Source of the DNA: Pantoea sp. WMus005
GTDB lineage: Bacteria; Pseudomonadota; Gammaproteobacteria; Enterobacterales; Enterobacteriaceae
Assembly: GCF_013415305.1 (NCBI RefSeq)
Contig: NZ_JACBXU010000001.1
Coordinates: 1,054,001 to 1,118,000 of the forward strand
Reading direction: 5' to 3'
DNA: 64,000 nt
Under the pieces are notes generated by a model. That model was not told the DNA's origin, made no database searches, and was given only the letters and a program-made list of their open reading frames with translations. Position 1 is the first letter of the stretch. Each line of letters begins with the position of its first letter. Positions 8,447-18,287 of this stretch are shown one piece after another. The position numbers and the translations under genes are program-made.

Positions 8447-9883
8447 TTAACTGAACTGCAGGTAAGCAACATGGGTCTGCAGAAACTCCTCCAGACCATG
8501 TTTCCCATCGGCACCGCCGACACCCGACTTGCGCCATCCGGCATGAAAGCCCTGCATTGCTTCGAAATTCTCACGATTAACGTAGGTCTCGCCGAACTTC
8601 AGCTTCCGCAGCGCAGTCATGGTGGTATTGAGATTACGGGTATAAATCGACGAGGTCAGCCCATACTCGCAGTCGTTAGCCAGGGCGATCGCCTCCTCCA
8701 GTGTTTTGAAGGTCATCACCGGCAGCACCGGGCCAAAAATCTCCTCCTGCATAATTGCCATCTCCTGACGCACATCGGTCAGCAGAGTCGGTTCAAAGAA
8801 AAATCCTCTATCTCCTGCGCGCCTACCGCCCAGCACGACTTTGGCTCCGGCAGCGACAGCTTCCGCCACTTTCTGCTCCACCCGGTCCCGTGCTGCAGCC
8901 GTAATCAGCGGGCCCATGTCGATATCGTTGCGTTGTGCCGGATCACCAAATGTCACCTGCTGAAACGCTGCGGTCAGCGCGTGGATAAAACGATCGTAAA
9001 TGCCTTCCTGCACATAGACCCGCTCTGCGCAGTTACAGACCTGACCGCTGTTGATCATCCGCGAACTGACAATCGCCTGGACCGCCAGCTCAAGATCGGC
9101 ATCATCCATCACGATAGCCGGCGCTTTGCCGCCCAGTTCCAGCGATACCCTGGTGACATTTTTAGCGGCGGCTTCCATGGTAGCGATACCTGCGCCGACG
9201 CTGCCAGTCAGGCTCACCAGCCCGACTTTAGGGTTTGCCGCCAGCTCCTGTCCCACTTCCGGACCCAGTCCATAAACAATGTTAATCACGCCCGCAGGCA
9301 GGCCGATCTTTTGAATGATGTCGGCAAACAGTGCCGCATTGTTCGGCGTCAGTTCACTGGGTTTGATCACGATAGTGTTGCCAGTGATCAGAGCAGGCGC
9401 CGCTTTGCGGGCGATCAGGAAGAAGGGGAAGTTCCAGGGCAAAATCCCGGTGGTGACGCCAATGGCCTTTTTAAACAGGAAGATGTTTTCGTTGGGACGG
9501 TCACTGTTTATGATCTCACCTTCATAGCGCCGCGCCCACTCAGCCATATAATCGAGATAGTCAGCGGTAAACAGCACTTCAGTTTTCGCCAGTCCCTGGG
9601 TTTTGCCGCCCTCGGCCACAATGGTTGCCGCCAGTTCGGGCTCGCGGTCGCGGATGGCGCTGGCAATTTTGTGCAGCCAGGCACCGCGCTCAACCGCAGG
9701 CAGCGCTTCCCATCCCGGCTGAGCCGCTTCCGCAGCGCTGATGGCACGGCTGGCATCCTGACGCGTGCCTTCGGGGATACGCGACAGCAACGCCTCCGTC
9801 GCCGGATTGATCACCTCAATCCACTGGTCACCCTGATGGGCGACGAACTCGCCATTAATATAATGTTGATGATGTGTTGTCAT
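8447..9883 (-). CDS. aldA: Lactaldehyde/glycolaldehyde dehydrogenase (NAD+)
   Basis: A 478-residue aldehyde dehydrogenase very close to E. coli AldA (479 residues). AldA oxidises L-lactaldehyde, the aldolase product of rhamnose and fucose breakdown, to L-lactate. Visible elements are the active-site asparagine in GILPWNFPFFLIARK, the NAD+-binding SLTGSVGAG, the catalytic glutamate in LELGGKAPA, and the catalytic cysteine in NSGQVCNCAERVYVQ. AldA-specific stretches such as EAMQGFHAGWRKSG are kept. The gene lies about 1.3 kb from rhaT and next to the whole rha locus, unlike in E. coli where aldA is unlinked; this agrees with a role in rhamnose use. Confidence 0.95.
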   Translation of the reverse strand: MTTHHQHYINGEFVAHQGDQWIEVINPATEALLSRIPEGTRQDASRAISAAEAAQPGWEALPAVERGAWLHKIASAIRDREPELAATIVAEGGKTQGLAKTEVLFTADYLDYMAEWARRYEGEIINSDRPNENIFLFKKAIGVTTGILPWNFPFFLIARKAAPALITGNTIVIKPSELTPNNAALFADIIQKIGLPAGVINIVYGLGPEVGQELAANPKVGLVSLTGSVGAGIATMEAAAKNVTRVSLELGGKAPAIVMDDADLELAVQAIVSSRMINSGQVCNCAERVYVQEGIYDRFIHALTAAFQQVTFGDPAQRNDIDMGPLITAAARDRVEQKVAEAVAAGAKVVLGGRRAGDRGFFFEPTLLTDVRQEMAIMQEEIFGPVLPVMTFKTLEEAIALANDCEYGLTSSIYTRNLNTTMTALRKLKFGETYVNRENFEAMQGFHAGWRKSGVGGADGKHGLEEFLQTHVAYLQFS

Positions 9884-10079
9884 TCGCTTAGCTCTCCGCT
9901 ATCGATACGTTGCAGTAATGTGATAGCAGGGTGAAACAGATTGCTGAACGTGACCTTTAGCTTATTGCCAGCTTGCGAGTCCGGCTGGCAACCAATCACA
10001 GATATCGGTGAGTTCTGCGGCAAAAACGTCAATCTGTTGTAGATTTAAAGGAGTGAAGTTGTGAAACAGGGGGGAAATA

Positions 10080-10346
10080 ATGGCAAGCGGATGGGCAGCA
10101 GAAGGCGCAGTACAGGAACAAATTGATAGTACCGTTAATGACGGCATTGAGCGGGTAAGACAATCGATTGGGCAGGGCGAAAGCGCCACCGAATGTGAAC
10201 TCTGCGGCGAACCGATTCCGGAGGCGCGTCGTCAGGCGCTGAAAGGCGTGCACTACTGCGTGGCGTGTCAGGAAAAAATCGATAAACAGCAGCAGACCAG
10301 CAGTTTATATAATCGTCGGGGCAGTAAAGATAGCCAGCTGCGCTAA
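10080..10346 (+). CDS. ybiI: DksA/TraR-type zinc finger protein YbiI
   Basis: An 88-residue protein of the same length and nearly the same ends (MASGWA... and YNRRGSKDSQLR) as E. coli YbiI. It has a C4 zinc finger: CELCGEPI, then HYCVACQ about 20 residues later. The family is related to the C-terminal half of DksA, but the coiled coil is too short for DksA-like insertion into RNA polymerase, and the role is unknown. GGGGG lies 6 nt before the ATG. Confidence 0.92.
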   Translation: MASGWAAEGAVQEQIDSTVNDGIERVRQSIGQGESATECELCGEPIPEARRQALKGVHYCVACQEKIDKQQQTSSLYNRRGSKDSQLR

Positions 10347-10349
10347 TTC

Positions 10350-10448
10350 TCAGGAGCCTGGCATCGCCAGGCCGCTGCCAATAAACCAGGCCAGAAAGCC
10401 CACGCCCGCCACGATGATGGCGATCGGAAACAAAATTCCAATTCTCAT
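10350..10448 (-). CDS. yoaK: YoaK-like 32-residue membrane protein
   Basis: Reading on the minus strand gives a 32-residue protein starting MRIGILFPIAIIVAG and ending AMPGS. It has one transmembrane helix over about residues 5-26. I recognise it as the homologue of E. coli YoaK, which has the same length and the same MRIGI-FP start. AGGT sits about 7 nt before the ATG. It is convergent with ybiI, with only 3 bp between stop codons. Small single-helix proteins of this kind are often stress-induced and bind larger membrane complexes, but its function is not known. It is short enough to be missed by automated callers. Confidence 0.75.
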   Translation of the reverse strand: MRIGILFPIAIIVAGVGFLAWFIGSGLAMPGS

Positions 10449-10490
10449 ATTCAACCTACTGCAAACAGCGTTTCAGGGGCCACGATCTTA

Positions 10491-10814
10491 TCATGAGATC
10501 TGGAGGACTGCGCGGTGGGTTTTCAGCAGGGTAAAAAGCTGGAACTGCGTGGCATCGTTCTCCTCGCGCAGGACCTCCCCTTTTTTGTAAAGAATGTGAT
10601 GCACATGGCCGAGCTGACGCCAGACCACAATTGCTGAGGCGATAAGCGCGCAATGCTTCTCCGCCTGCAGGCACTCAATGGTGGCGTAGTGGGTTTCATC
10701 CATGCTGTTCACAAACACCTTTATCGCCTCTGAGGGTAATATCGCCCGGAGATCATCCAGCATTACCCGACTGACCGACTGCGAAAGAAAAAGCGTTAAC
10801 CACTTTGATGTCAT
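10491..10814 (-). CDS. Hypothetical protein
   Basis: A 107-residue soluble protein that I do not recognise. It has no signal peptide or obvious membrane segment. The middle (IECLQAEKHCALIASAIVVWRQLGHVHHILYKKGEV) looks like a helix followed by a strand pair. The ATG at 10814 has AGGGA about 5 nt upstream; a GTG at 10835 in the same frame is an alternative start with a poorly spaced GGGG. It could be co-transcribed with the small yoaK-like gene about 40 bp downstream. Existence is supported mainly by the open frame and ribosome site, so confidence is moderate. Confidence 0.5.
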   Translation of the reverse strand: MTSKWLTLFLSQSVSRVMLDDLRAILPSEAIKVFVNSMDETHYATIECLQAEKHCALIASAIVVWRQLGHVHHILYKKGEVLREENDATQFQLFTLLKTHRAVLQIS

Positions 10815-11173
10815 TCCAATCCCTGTACCGTTCACTTTTCCCCAGTTTATACGACCTTGCCTGCGCTAATGAAAGGCTTCTTTGCAGAATTGCCACCATA
10901 CCAGCGTAGATGGCAGTCAGATCAGAATTGTGCTGCACCACACGGCAAAACTATAAAAAAGATAGGATAATAAGCAAGTTACCTTATTTATGGTCCGATT
11001 TTATAACAACTGTGAAATTGTGATCCCTGATGTGAATAACGGGTAAATATTGCCACTCCGCTGCAGCTTCCGGCATTTATCCAAAGGCTGAGGAATTCCT
11101 GCAAAACGTAGACTGCCTGCTGAGCGGAAGCAGACAGGTTTCCGACAGGCCTCAACCTAACCGGGGAATAACA
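10815..11173. other. Intergenic region upstream of rhaT
   Basis: About 360 bp without a convincing gene. It must hold the promoters of the minus-strand hypothetical gene and of rhaT. A TGTGA near 11030 suggests cAMP-CRP control, but the second half-site is poor, and I could not place RhaS half-sites with confidence. A short A/T-rich block near 10950-10985 is the only other feature. Confidence 0.4.
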
Positions 11174-12208
11174 ATGAACAGTGCCATTATTGCGGGCATC
11201 TTCTGGCATTTTGTCGGCGCTGCCAGCGCCGCGTGTTTCTACGCGCCTTTTAAACAGGTGAAAAGATGGTCATGGGAAACCATGTGGTCAATTGGCGGCC
11301 TGATGTCGTGGCTAATTTTGCCCTGGGCGGTGAGTGCCATTTTGCTGCCGGACTTCATGGCCTACTACAGCAGCTTCACGCTGTCGCAACTCACGCCGGT
11401 ATTTCTGTTTGGCGCGATGTGGGGTATAGGCAATATCAACTACGGGCTGACTATGCGCTATCTTGGGATGTCGATGGGCATCGGTATCGCGATTGGCATT
11501 ACTCTGGTGGTCGGTACGCTGATGACGCCGTTGTTGCAGGGGCGGTTTGGTGAGCTTTTCGCCTCGGCGGGTGGTCGGTTAACGTTGCTGGGCGTGCTGG
11601 TGGCGTTGATAGGTGTCGGGATTGTGTCACGCGCCGGTCTGTTAAAGGAACGGGCGCTGGGGATTAACGCAGAAGAGTTTAATCTCAGGAAGGGACTGGT
11701 GCTGGCGGTAATGTGCGGCATCTTCTCGGCCGGTATGTCGTTTGCGATGGATGCGGCGAAACCGCTGCATCAGGCTGCCGCTAATCTCGGCATCGATCCG
11801 CTCTATGTCGCTTTACCCAGCTACGTAATCATCATGGGCGGCGGGGCACTGGTCAATCTGGGCTTCTGTTTCTGGCGGCTGGCCACCCAGCCAGAGCTGT
11901 CAGTGCGTAAAGACCTCTCCGTCGGGAAGTCGCTGCTGATTGCTAATACCGCGTTTGCCGTGCTTGGCGGCACAATGTGGTATCTGCAGTTCTTCTTCTA
12001 CGCCTGGGGACATGCCCGAATTCCTGCGCAGTATGACTATGTCAGCTGGATGCTGCACATGAGCCTGTACGTCTTATGTGGGGGGCTGGTTGGGCTGCTG
12101 ATGAAAGAGTGGAAGTCAGCGGGACGTCGCCCGGTAAGCGTATTATCGATTGGCTGTGTGGTGATTATCATTGCCGCTAATATTGTCGGTCTGGGTATGG
12201 CGGCCTGA
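11174..12208 (+). CDS. rhaT: L-rhamnose:proton symporter
   Basis: A 344-residue, 10-helix inner-membrane protein, the same length as E. coli RhaT. Family stretches include the N-terminal [23 protein letters not shown], then [21 protein letters not shown], and the C-terminal [13 protein letters not shown]. It imports L-rhamnose with protons. As in E. coli it lies on the rhaR side of the locus and is transcribed toward rhaSR, probably under RhaS and CRP control. A 10-bp perfect hairpin follows. Confidence 0.96.
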   Translation: MNSAIIAGIFWHFVGAASAACFYAPFKQVKRWSWETMWSIGGLMSWLILPWAVSAILLPDFMAYYSSFTLSQLTPVFLFGAMWGIGNINYGLTMRYLGMSMGIGIAIGITLVVGTLMTPLLQGRFGELFASAGGRLTLLGVLVALIGVGIVSRAGLLKERALGINAEEFNLRKGLVLAVMCGIFSAGMSFAMDAAKPLHQAAANLGIDPLYVALPSYVIIMGGGALVNLGFCFWRLATQPELSVRKDLSVGKSLLIANTAFAVLGGTMWYLQFFFYAWGHARIPAQYDYVSWMLHMSLYVLCGGLVGLLMKEWKSAGRRPVSVLSIGCVVIIIAANIVGLGMAA

Positions 12209-12237
12209 TAGCGAATACTGATGCTGACTTTACGCTG

Positions 12238-12262
12238 TAAGGGCCTGAATAGCAGGCCCTTA
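12238..12262. terminator. Hairpin after rhaT
   Basis: TAAGGGCCTG, loop AATAG, CAGGCCCTTA: a 10-bp perfect stem. There is no T-run, so it may be a weak terminator or an mRNA 3'-end stabiliser. Confidence 0.55.
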
Positions 12263-12385
12263 GAGTGATCAGAATGGTGGTCAGTTTGTGTTTAGGGCGC
12301 TTTTTAGGGGATTTATTCCTGCTGTTTTTTTACGGAAAATTGCTCGCTAAAGGGGGTGACATAGTGCGCTTCACACAGGCCCATC

Positions 12386-13252
12386 TTATTCAGACTCGGT
12401 ACTCTTAAGCACCTGCCGGGGTGCGATAAATCGCTGACGCCAGGCGCTGGGCGTTAAACCGGTATCACGGGTGAAAACCACCGAAAAATAGTTACTGTCA
12501 TCAAACCCGCAGCGGGCGGCGATCTCACTAATCAGACAATCCTGGGTGCGCAGCAGATATTTTGCCTGACAGAGCTGCAGCTGACGAAGGTAATGACCAA
12601 TGGTCATGCCAGTCTGCTGGCGAAAAAGATGTCGCAGTGCTCGTTCGCTGAGCTGATTCTGTTGACAAAACGCCGCCAGATCGAAGGGCCGGGCAATGGC
12701 ACCCTGCAAGGCCGACATCAGCAGATCCAGCTGTTCACCCTCCGGCAACGCCCAGGGGCGGTCGGCGGCATAGCCGTGGCGGCGCAAAATCAGCGCCAGC
12801 TGTAAAAACAGCGCCTCTGATAACTGAACAGAGAGAGGATCGCTTTTACGGCTTTCACGCTCCAGCTGGCTGATCACGCCCCGGGCCAGCGCCATCCCTC
12901 GGGTGGTCAGCCTCCAGCAGCCCGGTTTATCGGTCCCCTGGTGCGGCAGCAACTTATTCCAGTCAAGGGCAAGCCCAAAGCGATCACGACAGTAGAGGAT
13001 ATTATCCAGCACCAAATCATTGACGCTGTCGTAGCTGTGGCAGTCACTGTCGCGAATATAAAAAATGTCGCCGCAGGTTATCAGCCAGGGGCGATCGTTG
13101 AGGACATGCAGGCCATTTCCGCGCCAGACAATCACGATTTCACTGAATTCGTGTCGGTGCGGCGGGAAAGAGGGTTGTGGCATCCTTTCGGCCACCGCCA
13201 CGGGTAAATTCGTGGCGGGAAAATAGTCATCCCGACTGAGTATCAACGCCAT
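12386..13252 (-). CDS. rhaR: AraC-family activator RhaR
   Basis: A 288-residue AraC/XylS regulator: N-terminal cupin ([26 protein letters not shown]) for L-rhamnose and dimerisation, C-terminal double helix-turn-helix (residues about 190-275, with [23 protein letters not shown]). RhaR activates the rhaSR promoter in response to L-rhamnose. It follows rhaS after 10 bp in the same operon, and has AAAGGAGG just before the ATG. Order and orientation match E. coli. RhaS is its paralogue next door. Confidence 0.93.
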   Translation of the reverse strand: MALILSRDDYFPATNLPVAVAERMPQPSFPPHRHEFSEIVIVWRGNGLHVLNDRPWLITCGDIFYIRDSDCHSYDSVNDLVLDNILYCRDRFGLALDWNKLLPHQGTDKPGCWRLTTRGMALARGVISQLERESRKSDPLSVQLSEALFLQLALILRRHGYAADRPWALPEGEQLDLLMSALQGAIARPFDLAAFCQQNQLSERALRHLFRQQTGMTIGHYLRQLQLCQAKYLLRTQDCLISEIAARCGFDDSNYFSVVFTRDTGLTPSAWRQRFIAPRQVLKSTESE

Positions 13253-13262
13253 GTTGCCTCCT

Positions 13263-14084
13263 TTACATCATATGCTGGCGCTCCGCTCGCGGTGCGCAGC
13301 CAAATTCGCGCCTGAACAGGGTTGAGAAGTGGTTACTGTCACCAAATCCACACTGGAAGGCAATGTCGGTAATACGCATATCACTGTGACGCAGCAGATG
13401 ACGGGCCTGCAACAGCCGCAAACGGTTCAGATAACGCTGCGGCGTGCTGCCGGTTTGATGCTTCATCTGTCGATGCAATGTACGCAGCGAGAGTGAAAAG
13501 CGATCGGCCAGTTCATCCCAGACGATCTCGTCACTGTAATGATCGCCCAGCCAATCGAGCAGGCGATGCAGTCGCGCCTCCTGATCCTGACTCTGTCCGT
13601 CAATACAGGCTTCACGCAACAGCACCAGCAGCTGTAAAAAAAGCTGCTCCTGCCGCGCCTGTTTTTCCAGCGACCAGGTCTCATCCTGCTGCATCTGCGC
13701 CGCCACGCTAAGCGCCTGCGTCATCACTTTATGATTGATGCGCCAGTGAGAGCTGTATTGCCCATCCTGATCGCAGGGCAGTAAAGCCTGTAGCCCGGAA
13801 AGAAAACGAAACGCGCCGGGGCTGCGATAGAGCACGTTAGTCAGGCAAAGATTATCGGTCTGTTCATAGAGATGACGATCGTGATCGCGCACAAAGCAGA
13901 CGCAACCGGCGCACAGCGTTTGCGGCTGACCATTAAAAACATGAATGCCAGAACCTTGCTCAACCAGCACAATCTCATGGAAATCATGATGATGTTCCGG
14001 AAAGGCTGCCTGGGGTATCCGGGGTTCAATCGCGATGGCGTAATCACCTTCGGGGAAAAAATCCGCACTGTGCAATATGGTCAT
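13263..14084 (-). CDS. rhaS: AraC-family activator RhaS
   Basis: A 273-residue AraC/XylS regulator. The ATG at 14084 gives the E. coli-like N-terminus [13 protein letters not shown]; the frame extends 16 codons further but without similarity. The cupin segment [12 protein letters not shown] and [26 protein letters not shown] are nearly identical to E. coli RhaS, and the DNA-binding end carries [17 protein letters not shown] and [24 protein letters not shown]. RhaS binds rhamnose and activates rhaBAD and rhaT. It is the first gene of rhaSR and diverges from rhaB. Confidence 0.95.
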   Translation of the reverse strand: MTILHSADFFPEGDYAIAIEPRIPQAAFPEHHHDFHEIVLVEQGSGIHVFNGQPQTLCAGCVCFVRDHDRHLYEQTDNLCLTNVLYRSPGAFRFLSGLQALLPCDQDGQYSSHWRINHKVMTQALSVAAQMQQDETWSLEKQARQEQLFLQLLVLLREACIDGQSQDQEARLHRLLDWLGDHYSDEIVWDELADRFSLSLRTLHRQMKHQTGSTPQRYLNRLRLLQARHLLRHSDMRITDIAFQCGFGDSNHFSTLFRREFGCAPRAERQHMM

Positions 14085-14250
14085 GATCATCTCTCGCTGC
14101 TTCACTAAACCGTAGGGCAGTCTAATCAGCACGCCGCTACCTTACCTTGAATTTTCAGCCTGACTCAGCAGGAATCATGCTGATATTTCAAGAAATCCTC
14201 AGCAGTTAACAGATTTGCGGCAGGGGTCACATCCTGCTGACTGTTGCCTC

Positions 14251-14266
14251 TGTGATCTCTCTCACG
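14251..14266 (+). promoter_or_regulatory. CRP-binding site upstream of rhaB
   Basis: TGTGA-N6-TCACG, one base from the TGTGA-N6-TCACA core consensus. Its centre is about 93 bp upstream of the inferred rhaB transcription start, the position of the E. coli rhaBAD CRP site. Confidence 0.8.
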
Positions 14267-14269
14267 AAG

Positions 14270-14320
14270 TTCTTTGCAAGTCTGCCAGGGCTTATCCGGC
14301 GCTGGCACTCCGGGGAAGGT
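14270..14320 (+). promoter_or_regulatory. RhaS-binding region of the rhaBADM promoter
   Basis: Two 17-bp half-site candidates: 14270-14286 (begins TTCTTT, ends CTGCC) and 14304-14320 (ends GGGGAAGGT). The first starts 19 nt after the start of the CRP site, the same spacing as I recall for E. coli rhaBAD; the second matches the E. coli downstream half-site at about 11 of 17 positions. With E. coli geometry (-81 to -32) the start would be near 14352, putting the rhaB ATG at about +25. The comparison is from memory. Confidence 0.65.
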
Positions 14321-14375
14321 GTTAAACCAGTAAGGTTTTTACTCTGTGACGACTCAATCACAGGGAACCGTCGCC

Positions 14376-15848
14376 ATGACCAGGAGAAACATTGTTGCTA
14401 TCGATCTCGGCGCATCCAGCGGACGAGTCATGCTCGCTCGCTGGGATGCCACACAGCGCAAACTCGCGCTGCAGGAGGTCCGGCGTTTTAAAAACAGGCG
14501 TCAGCGTCGTGCCGGTTATGACTGCTGGGATCTGGCGATGCTGGAGCATGAGATCCGCAGCGGACTGGCTCAGTTAGAGGAAGAGGGTATCATGCCTGAC
14601 AGTATTGGCATCGACACCTGGGGTGTGGATATGGTGCTGCTGGATGCACAGGGCGAGCCGGTGGGTGAGGCGGTCAGCTACCGCGATGCCCGCACCCACG
14701 GCCTGATGGATCAGGCGCAGCAGGAACTGAGTCGCAGAGCGATCTACGCCCGAACCGGCATTCAGTTTCTGCCATTCAACACGCTCTATCAGATGCGCGC
14801 CCTGCATCAGCAACAGCCCGACTGGCAGGCACACGTGGCGTATGCGCTGATGATTCCTGACTATCTGCATTATCGCCTGACGGGCAACCTCAACTGGGAA
14901 TATACCAACGCCACTACCACGCAGATGCTCAATATTCATAGCGGCGAGTGGGATCGCGACTTGCTCGCCTGGGCGGGGGTGGATGCGCGGTGGTTCGGTC
15001 AGCCACAGGCGCCGGGCAATACTGTTGGTCACTGGAGCAATAGCGCGGGCATCCCGGTTCCGGTGATCGCCGTCGCCACCCACGACACCGCCAGCGCGGT
15101 GCTGGCAACGCCGCTGATGCAGGACGATGCCGCCTATCTCAGCTCCGGAACCTGGTCGCTGATGGGCTTTGAAAGTCTGCAGCCCTATGCCAGTGACGCC
15201 GCGCTGCGCGCCAATATCACGAATGAGGGTGGTGCAGAAGGCTACCGGGTATTGAAAAACATTATGGGCTTATGGCTGTTACAACGCGTCTGCAGCGAAT
15301 TACTGATTGACGATCTCAGCATGCTGATTGACGAAACAGCCCGCCAGCCCGCCTGTGTGTCTCTGATCAATCCCAACGATGCCCGCTTTATCAATCCCGA
15401 CAGCATGGTGAACGAGATTCAGAACGCCTGCGCAGAACAGGGAATGCCGGTGCCGCAGTCTGCCGCCTCTCTGGCACGTTGCATTTTTGATAGCCTGGCG
15501 CTGCTCTACCGTGAAGTCATTCACGAACTGGCCGCGTTGCGCGGTAAGGCATTCAGCCAGTTGCATGTGGTGGGCGGCGGCAGTCAGAACCGCTTTCTTA
15601 ATCAGCTTTGCGCCGATGCCTGCCAGATTCCGGTACTGGCCGGGCCGGTTGAAGCCTCTACGTTGGGTAACGTGGGTTGCCAGCTGATTGCGCTGGGTGA
15701 ACTGATTGATGTGGCTGATTTCCGCTGCAGCGTTATCAACAACTTCCCACTCGAAAAATTCGAACCTCAAACTCACAGCGTCTTCAGTGCCAGTCAGGCA
15801 CGTTTCGCAACGCTGAGTCAACCCGCTAAGGAACCCGCTTATGACTAA
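14376..15848 (+). CDS. rhaB: L-rhamnulokinase
   Basis: A 490-residue FGGY-family sugar kinase that phosphorylates L-rhamnulose at O1. E. coli RhaB has 489 residues. The ATG at 14376 starts [22 protein letters not shown], the phosphate-1 loop, and has AGGGA 9 nt upstream; the GTG at 14346 would lie upstream of the inferred transcription start. Further family motifs are [10 protein letters not shown] (catalytic Asp), [23 protein letters not shown] and [19 protein letters not shown] (ATP site). It is the first gene of rhaBADM and overlaps rhaA by 8 nt. Confidence 0.96.
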   Translation: MTRRNIVAIDLGASSGRVMLARWDATQRKLALQEVRRFKNRRQRRAGYDCWDLAMLEHEIRSGLAQLEEEGIMPDSIGIDTWGVDMVLLDAQGEPVGEAVSYRDARTHGLMDQAQQELSRRAIYARTGIQFLPFNTLYQMRALHQQQPDWQAHVAYALMIPDYLHYRLTGNLNWEYTNATTTQMLNIHSGEWDRDLLAWAGVDARWFGQPQAPGNTVGHWSNSAGIPVPVIAVATHDTASAVLATPLMQDDAAYLSSGTWSLMGFESLQPYASDAALRANITNEGGAEGYRVLKNIMGLWLLQRVCSELLIDDLSMLIDETARQPACVSLINPNDARFINPDSMVNEIQNACAEQGMPVPQSAASLARCIFDSLALLYREVIHELAALRGKAFSQLHVVGGGSQNRFLNQLCADACQIPVLAGPVEASTLGNVGCQLIALGELIDVADFRCSVINNFPLEKFEPQTHSVFSASQARFATLSQPAKEPAYD

Positions 15849-17097
15849 GCAGATTGAACAGGCTTTTGAACTGGCTAAACAACGCTACGCCGATAATGGG
15901 ATTGATGTTGAACAGGCTATCCGTCAGCTGGACCGCATACCGGTCTCGATGCACTGCTGGCAGGGGGATGATGTCCGGGGATTTGAGAATCCACAGGGCG
16001 CATTAACCGGTGGTATTCAGGCGACGGGTAACTATCCAGGGCGGGCACGGAATGCCAGTGAATTACGCGGTGATATCGACAAAGCGATGTCGCTGATCCC
16101 CGGCGCTAAACGCCTTAATCTGCACGCCATCTATCTGGAAAGTGACAAGCCGGTAGATCGGGACGCCATTGAGCCTGCCCATTTCGCCAACTGGGTTGCC
16201 TGGGCTAAAGAGCATAACCTGGGGCTCGATTTTAATCCCAGTTGCTTCTCGCATCCGATGAGTGCAGACGGGTTTACGCTGTCGCACAGTGACAAAACTG
16301 TGCGTCAGTTCTGGATCGATCACTGCAAAGCCAGTCGCCGCATCTCCGCGTATTTTGGTGAGCAGTTGGGCACGCCCTCAGTGATGAATATCTGGGTGCC
16401 GGACGGCATGAAAGATATCACAGTGGATCGACTGGCCCCGCGTCAGCGTCTGATGAGCGCGCTGGATGAAGTCATCTCAGAAAAACTTAACCCGCAGCAC
16501 CATATCGATGCAGTTGAGAGCAAACTGTTTGGCATTGGCGCAGAGAGTTACACCGTAGGTTCCAATGAGTTTTATCTCGGTTACGCCGCCAGCCGTCAGA
16601 CAGCGCTGTGCCTGGATGCCGGGCATTTCCATCCCACCGAAGTCATCTCCGACAAAATTTCTGCCGCGATGCTCTATGTGCCGCGTCTGCTATTGCATGT
16701 CAGCCGTCCGGTGCGCTGGGACAGTGACCATGTAGTACTGCTGGATGATGAAACCCAGGCGATCGCCAGCGAAATCGTCCGCCACCAGTTATTCGACAAA
16801 GTGCATATCGGACTCGACTTCTTCGACGCTTCCATTAACCGGATTGCTGCCTGGGTTATCGGCACACGCAACACTAAAAAAGCGCTGCTGCGTGCCTTGC
16901 TGGAGCCCACCGACCGTTTGCGTCAGGCCGAAAACAGCGGCGATTACACCGCGCGTCTGGCCCTACTGGAAGAGCAAAAATCGCTGCCGTGGCAGGCGGT
17001 ATGGGAAGCGTGGTGCCTGCGTCATGACGTCCCGGCTGATGCCAGCTGGTTAAGCGATGTCCATCATTATGAACAACAGATCTTGAGCCAACGTTAA
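15841..17097 (+). CDS. rhaA: L-rhamnose isomerase
   Basis: A 418-residue metal-dependent isomerase converting L-rhamnose to L-rhamnulose; E. coli RhaA has 419 residues. The TIM-barrel enzyme's metal and substrate residues lie in recognisable blocks: [13 protein letters not shown] near the N-terminus, [26 protein letters not shown] (Glu ligand), [11 protein letters not shown] (Asp/His ligands) and [13 protein letters not shown] near residue 330. It overlaps the rhaB stop by 8 nt, with AAGGA upstream, so translation is coupled. Cytosolic. Confidence 0.97.
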   Translation: MTKQIEQAFELAKQRYADNGIDVEQAIRQLDRIPVSMHCWQGDDVRGFENPQGALTGGIQATGNYPGRARNASELRGDIDKAMSLIPGAKRLNLHAIYLESDKPVDRDAIEPAHFANWVAWAKEHNLGLDFNPSCFSHPMSADGFTLSHSDKTVRQFWIDHCKASRRISAYFGEQLGTPSVMNIWVPDGMKDITVDRLAPRQRLMSALDEVISEKLNPQHHIDAVESKLFGIGAESYTVGSNEFYLGYAASRQTALCLDAGHFHPTEVISDKISAAMLYVPRLLLHVSRPVRWDSDHVVLLDDETQAIASEIVRHQLFDKVHIGLDFFDASINRIAAWVIGTRNTKKALLRALLEPTDRLRQAENSGDYTARLALLEEQKSLPWQAVWEAWCLRHDVPADASWLSDVHHYEQQILSQR

Positions 17098-17107
17098 GGA
17101 TTTCACT

Positions 17108-17950
17108 ATGCAAAGCATTCTTTCTTCCGGGTTTGTTAAGGGAATGGTCAAAGCGACCAGCGATATGTGGCTGAAGGGCTGGGACGAGCGTAACGGCGGC
17201 AACGTCAGCCTGCGTCTGCTGGAGGAGGAGGTCAAACCCTTCATCGCCGATTTCTGCAAAGCACCACGCTGCATTGAGCTGACACAACCTGCGCCCGCGC
17301 TGGCGAACGACTGGTTTCTGGTGACCGGGTCAGGGAAATTTATGCGTAACGTCCAGATCGATCCGGCCGATTGCCTGGCGCTGCTGCAGGTTGATGAAAA
17401 AGGGCTCTCGTACAAAATTCACTGGGGTCTGTCGAATGGCGGTTTGCCGACCTCCGAGCTGGCGTCTCACTTTCAGTCTCACGCGGTACGTAAAGCGGTC
17501 AGCAAGGGTGTAGATCGGGTGATCATGCACTGTCACGCCACCAACTTTATGGCCCTGAGCTATGTGGTGGAGATGGATTCAGCCCGCTTTACCCGCCTGT
17601 TATGGGAAGGCAGCACCGAATGTCTGGTGGTATTCCCGGATGGCGTGGGTGTACTGCCATGGATGGTGCCTGGCACCGATGAAATCGGCACCGCAACAGC
17701 TGGTCAGATGCAGTCGCACACCCTGGTGATGTGGCCGTTCCACGGCGTCTTTGGTACAGGTCCGACGCTCGATGAGACTTTTGGTCTGATAGACACAGCG
17801 GAGAAATCGTCCGAAGTGATCGTCAAAGTGCTGTCGATGGGCGGGATTCGTCAGAGTATCAACACAGAACAGCTGGTCGCGCTAGGTGAGCGCTTCGGCG
17901 TTAAGCCCTGGCAACTCGCATTGGATGTGGGGCCAGCTAATGTTGCGTAA
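17108..17950 (+). CDS. rhaD: Rhamnulose-1-phosphate aldolase
   Basis: A 280-residue class II aldolase that splits L-rhamnulose-1-phosphate into dihydroxyacetone phosphate and L-lactaldehyde. E. coli RhaD has 274 residues; the difference is at the C-terminus. The zinc-binding MHCHATN histidines (about residues 140-142), the substrate loops TGSGKF and ERNGGN, and [19 protein letters not shown] and [23 protein letters not shown] are all kept. It follows rhaA after 10 bp with AAGGA upstream, and overlaps rhaM by 11 nt. Lactaldehyde is then oxidised by AldA encoded nearby. Confidence 0.97.
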   Translation: MQSILSSGFVKGMVKATSDMWLKGWDERNGGNVSLRLLEEEVKPFIADFCKAPRCIELTQPAPALANDWFLVTGSGKFMRNVQIDPADCLALLQVDEKGLSYKIHWGLSNGGLPTSELASHFQSHAVRKAVSKGVDRVIMHCHATNFMALSYVVEMDSARFTRLLWEGSTECLVVFPDGVGVLPWMVPGTDEIGTATAGQMQSHTLVMWPFHGVFGTGPTLDETFGLIDTAEKSSEVIVKVLSMGGIRQSINTEQLVALGERFGVKPWQLALDVGPANVA

Positions 17951-18254
17951 AGCCTTTGTGATGCAGGTGAATGCAGACTGTCATGCGGAATATGAGCGTC
18001 GCCACTCACCGATCTGGCCGGAACTGGCTGAAACCCTGAAAGCACATGGTGCGCACAACTATGCTATCTGGCTGGACGCCGAACGGCATCTTCTGTTTGC
18101 CAGCGTAGAGATTGAATCTGAGGAGCGCTGGAACGCGGTGGCAAAGACAGAGGTGTGTCAGCGCTGGTGGACCTCAATGAAAGATCTGATGCCATCGAAT
18201 GCGGATAACAGCCCGATGAGTCAGCCGTTGAAACCGGTGTTTTTTCTGGAATAG
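17940..18254 (+). CDS. rhaM: L-rhamnose mutarotase
   Basis: A 104-residue dimeric alpha/beta-barrel protein that interconverts the alpha and beta anomers of L-rhamnose; E. coli RhaM is also 104 residues. The ATG at 17940 gives [22 protein letters not shown], the family start; the longer upstream frame is the rhaD overlap. [19 protein letters not shown] and [12 protein letters not shown] are conserved blocks carrying the active-site His and Tyr. It is the last gene of rhaBADM and is followed by a hairpin. Confidence 0.94.
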   Translation: MLRKAFVMQVNADCHAEYERRHSPIWPELAETLKAHGAHNYAIWLDAERHLLFASVEIESEERWNAVAKTEVCQRWWTSMKDLMPSNADNSPMSQPLKPVFFLE

Positions 18255-18263
18255 CAGAGGGAA

Positions 18264-18282
18264 AGGGCGGCATCGCCGCCCT
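18264..18282. terminator. Hairpin after rhaM
   Basis: AGGGCGGC, loop ATC, GCCGCCCT between the rha operon and the convergent tetR-family gene. No long T-run in either direction. Confidence 0.6.
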
Positions 18283-18287
18283 GATAT

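Noticed and set aside
8471..9934. 487-codon open frame antisense to aldA
   Set aside because: It is the complementary-strand shadow of a high-GC gene whose product is unmistakable; no family resemblance, no sensible start.
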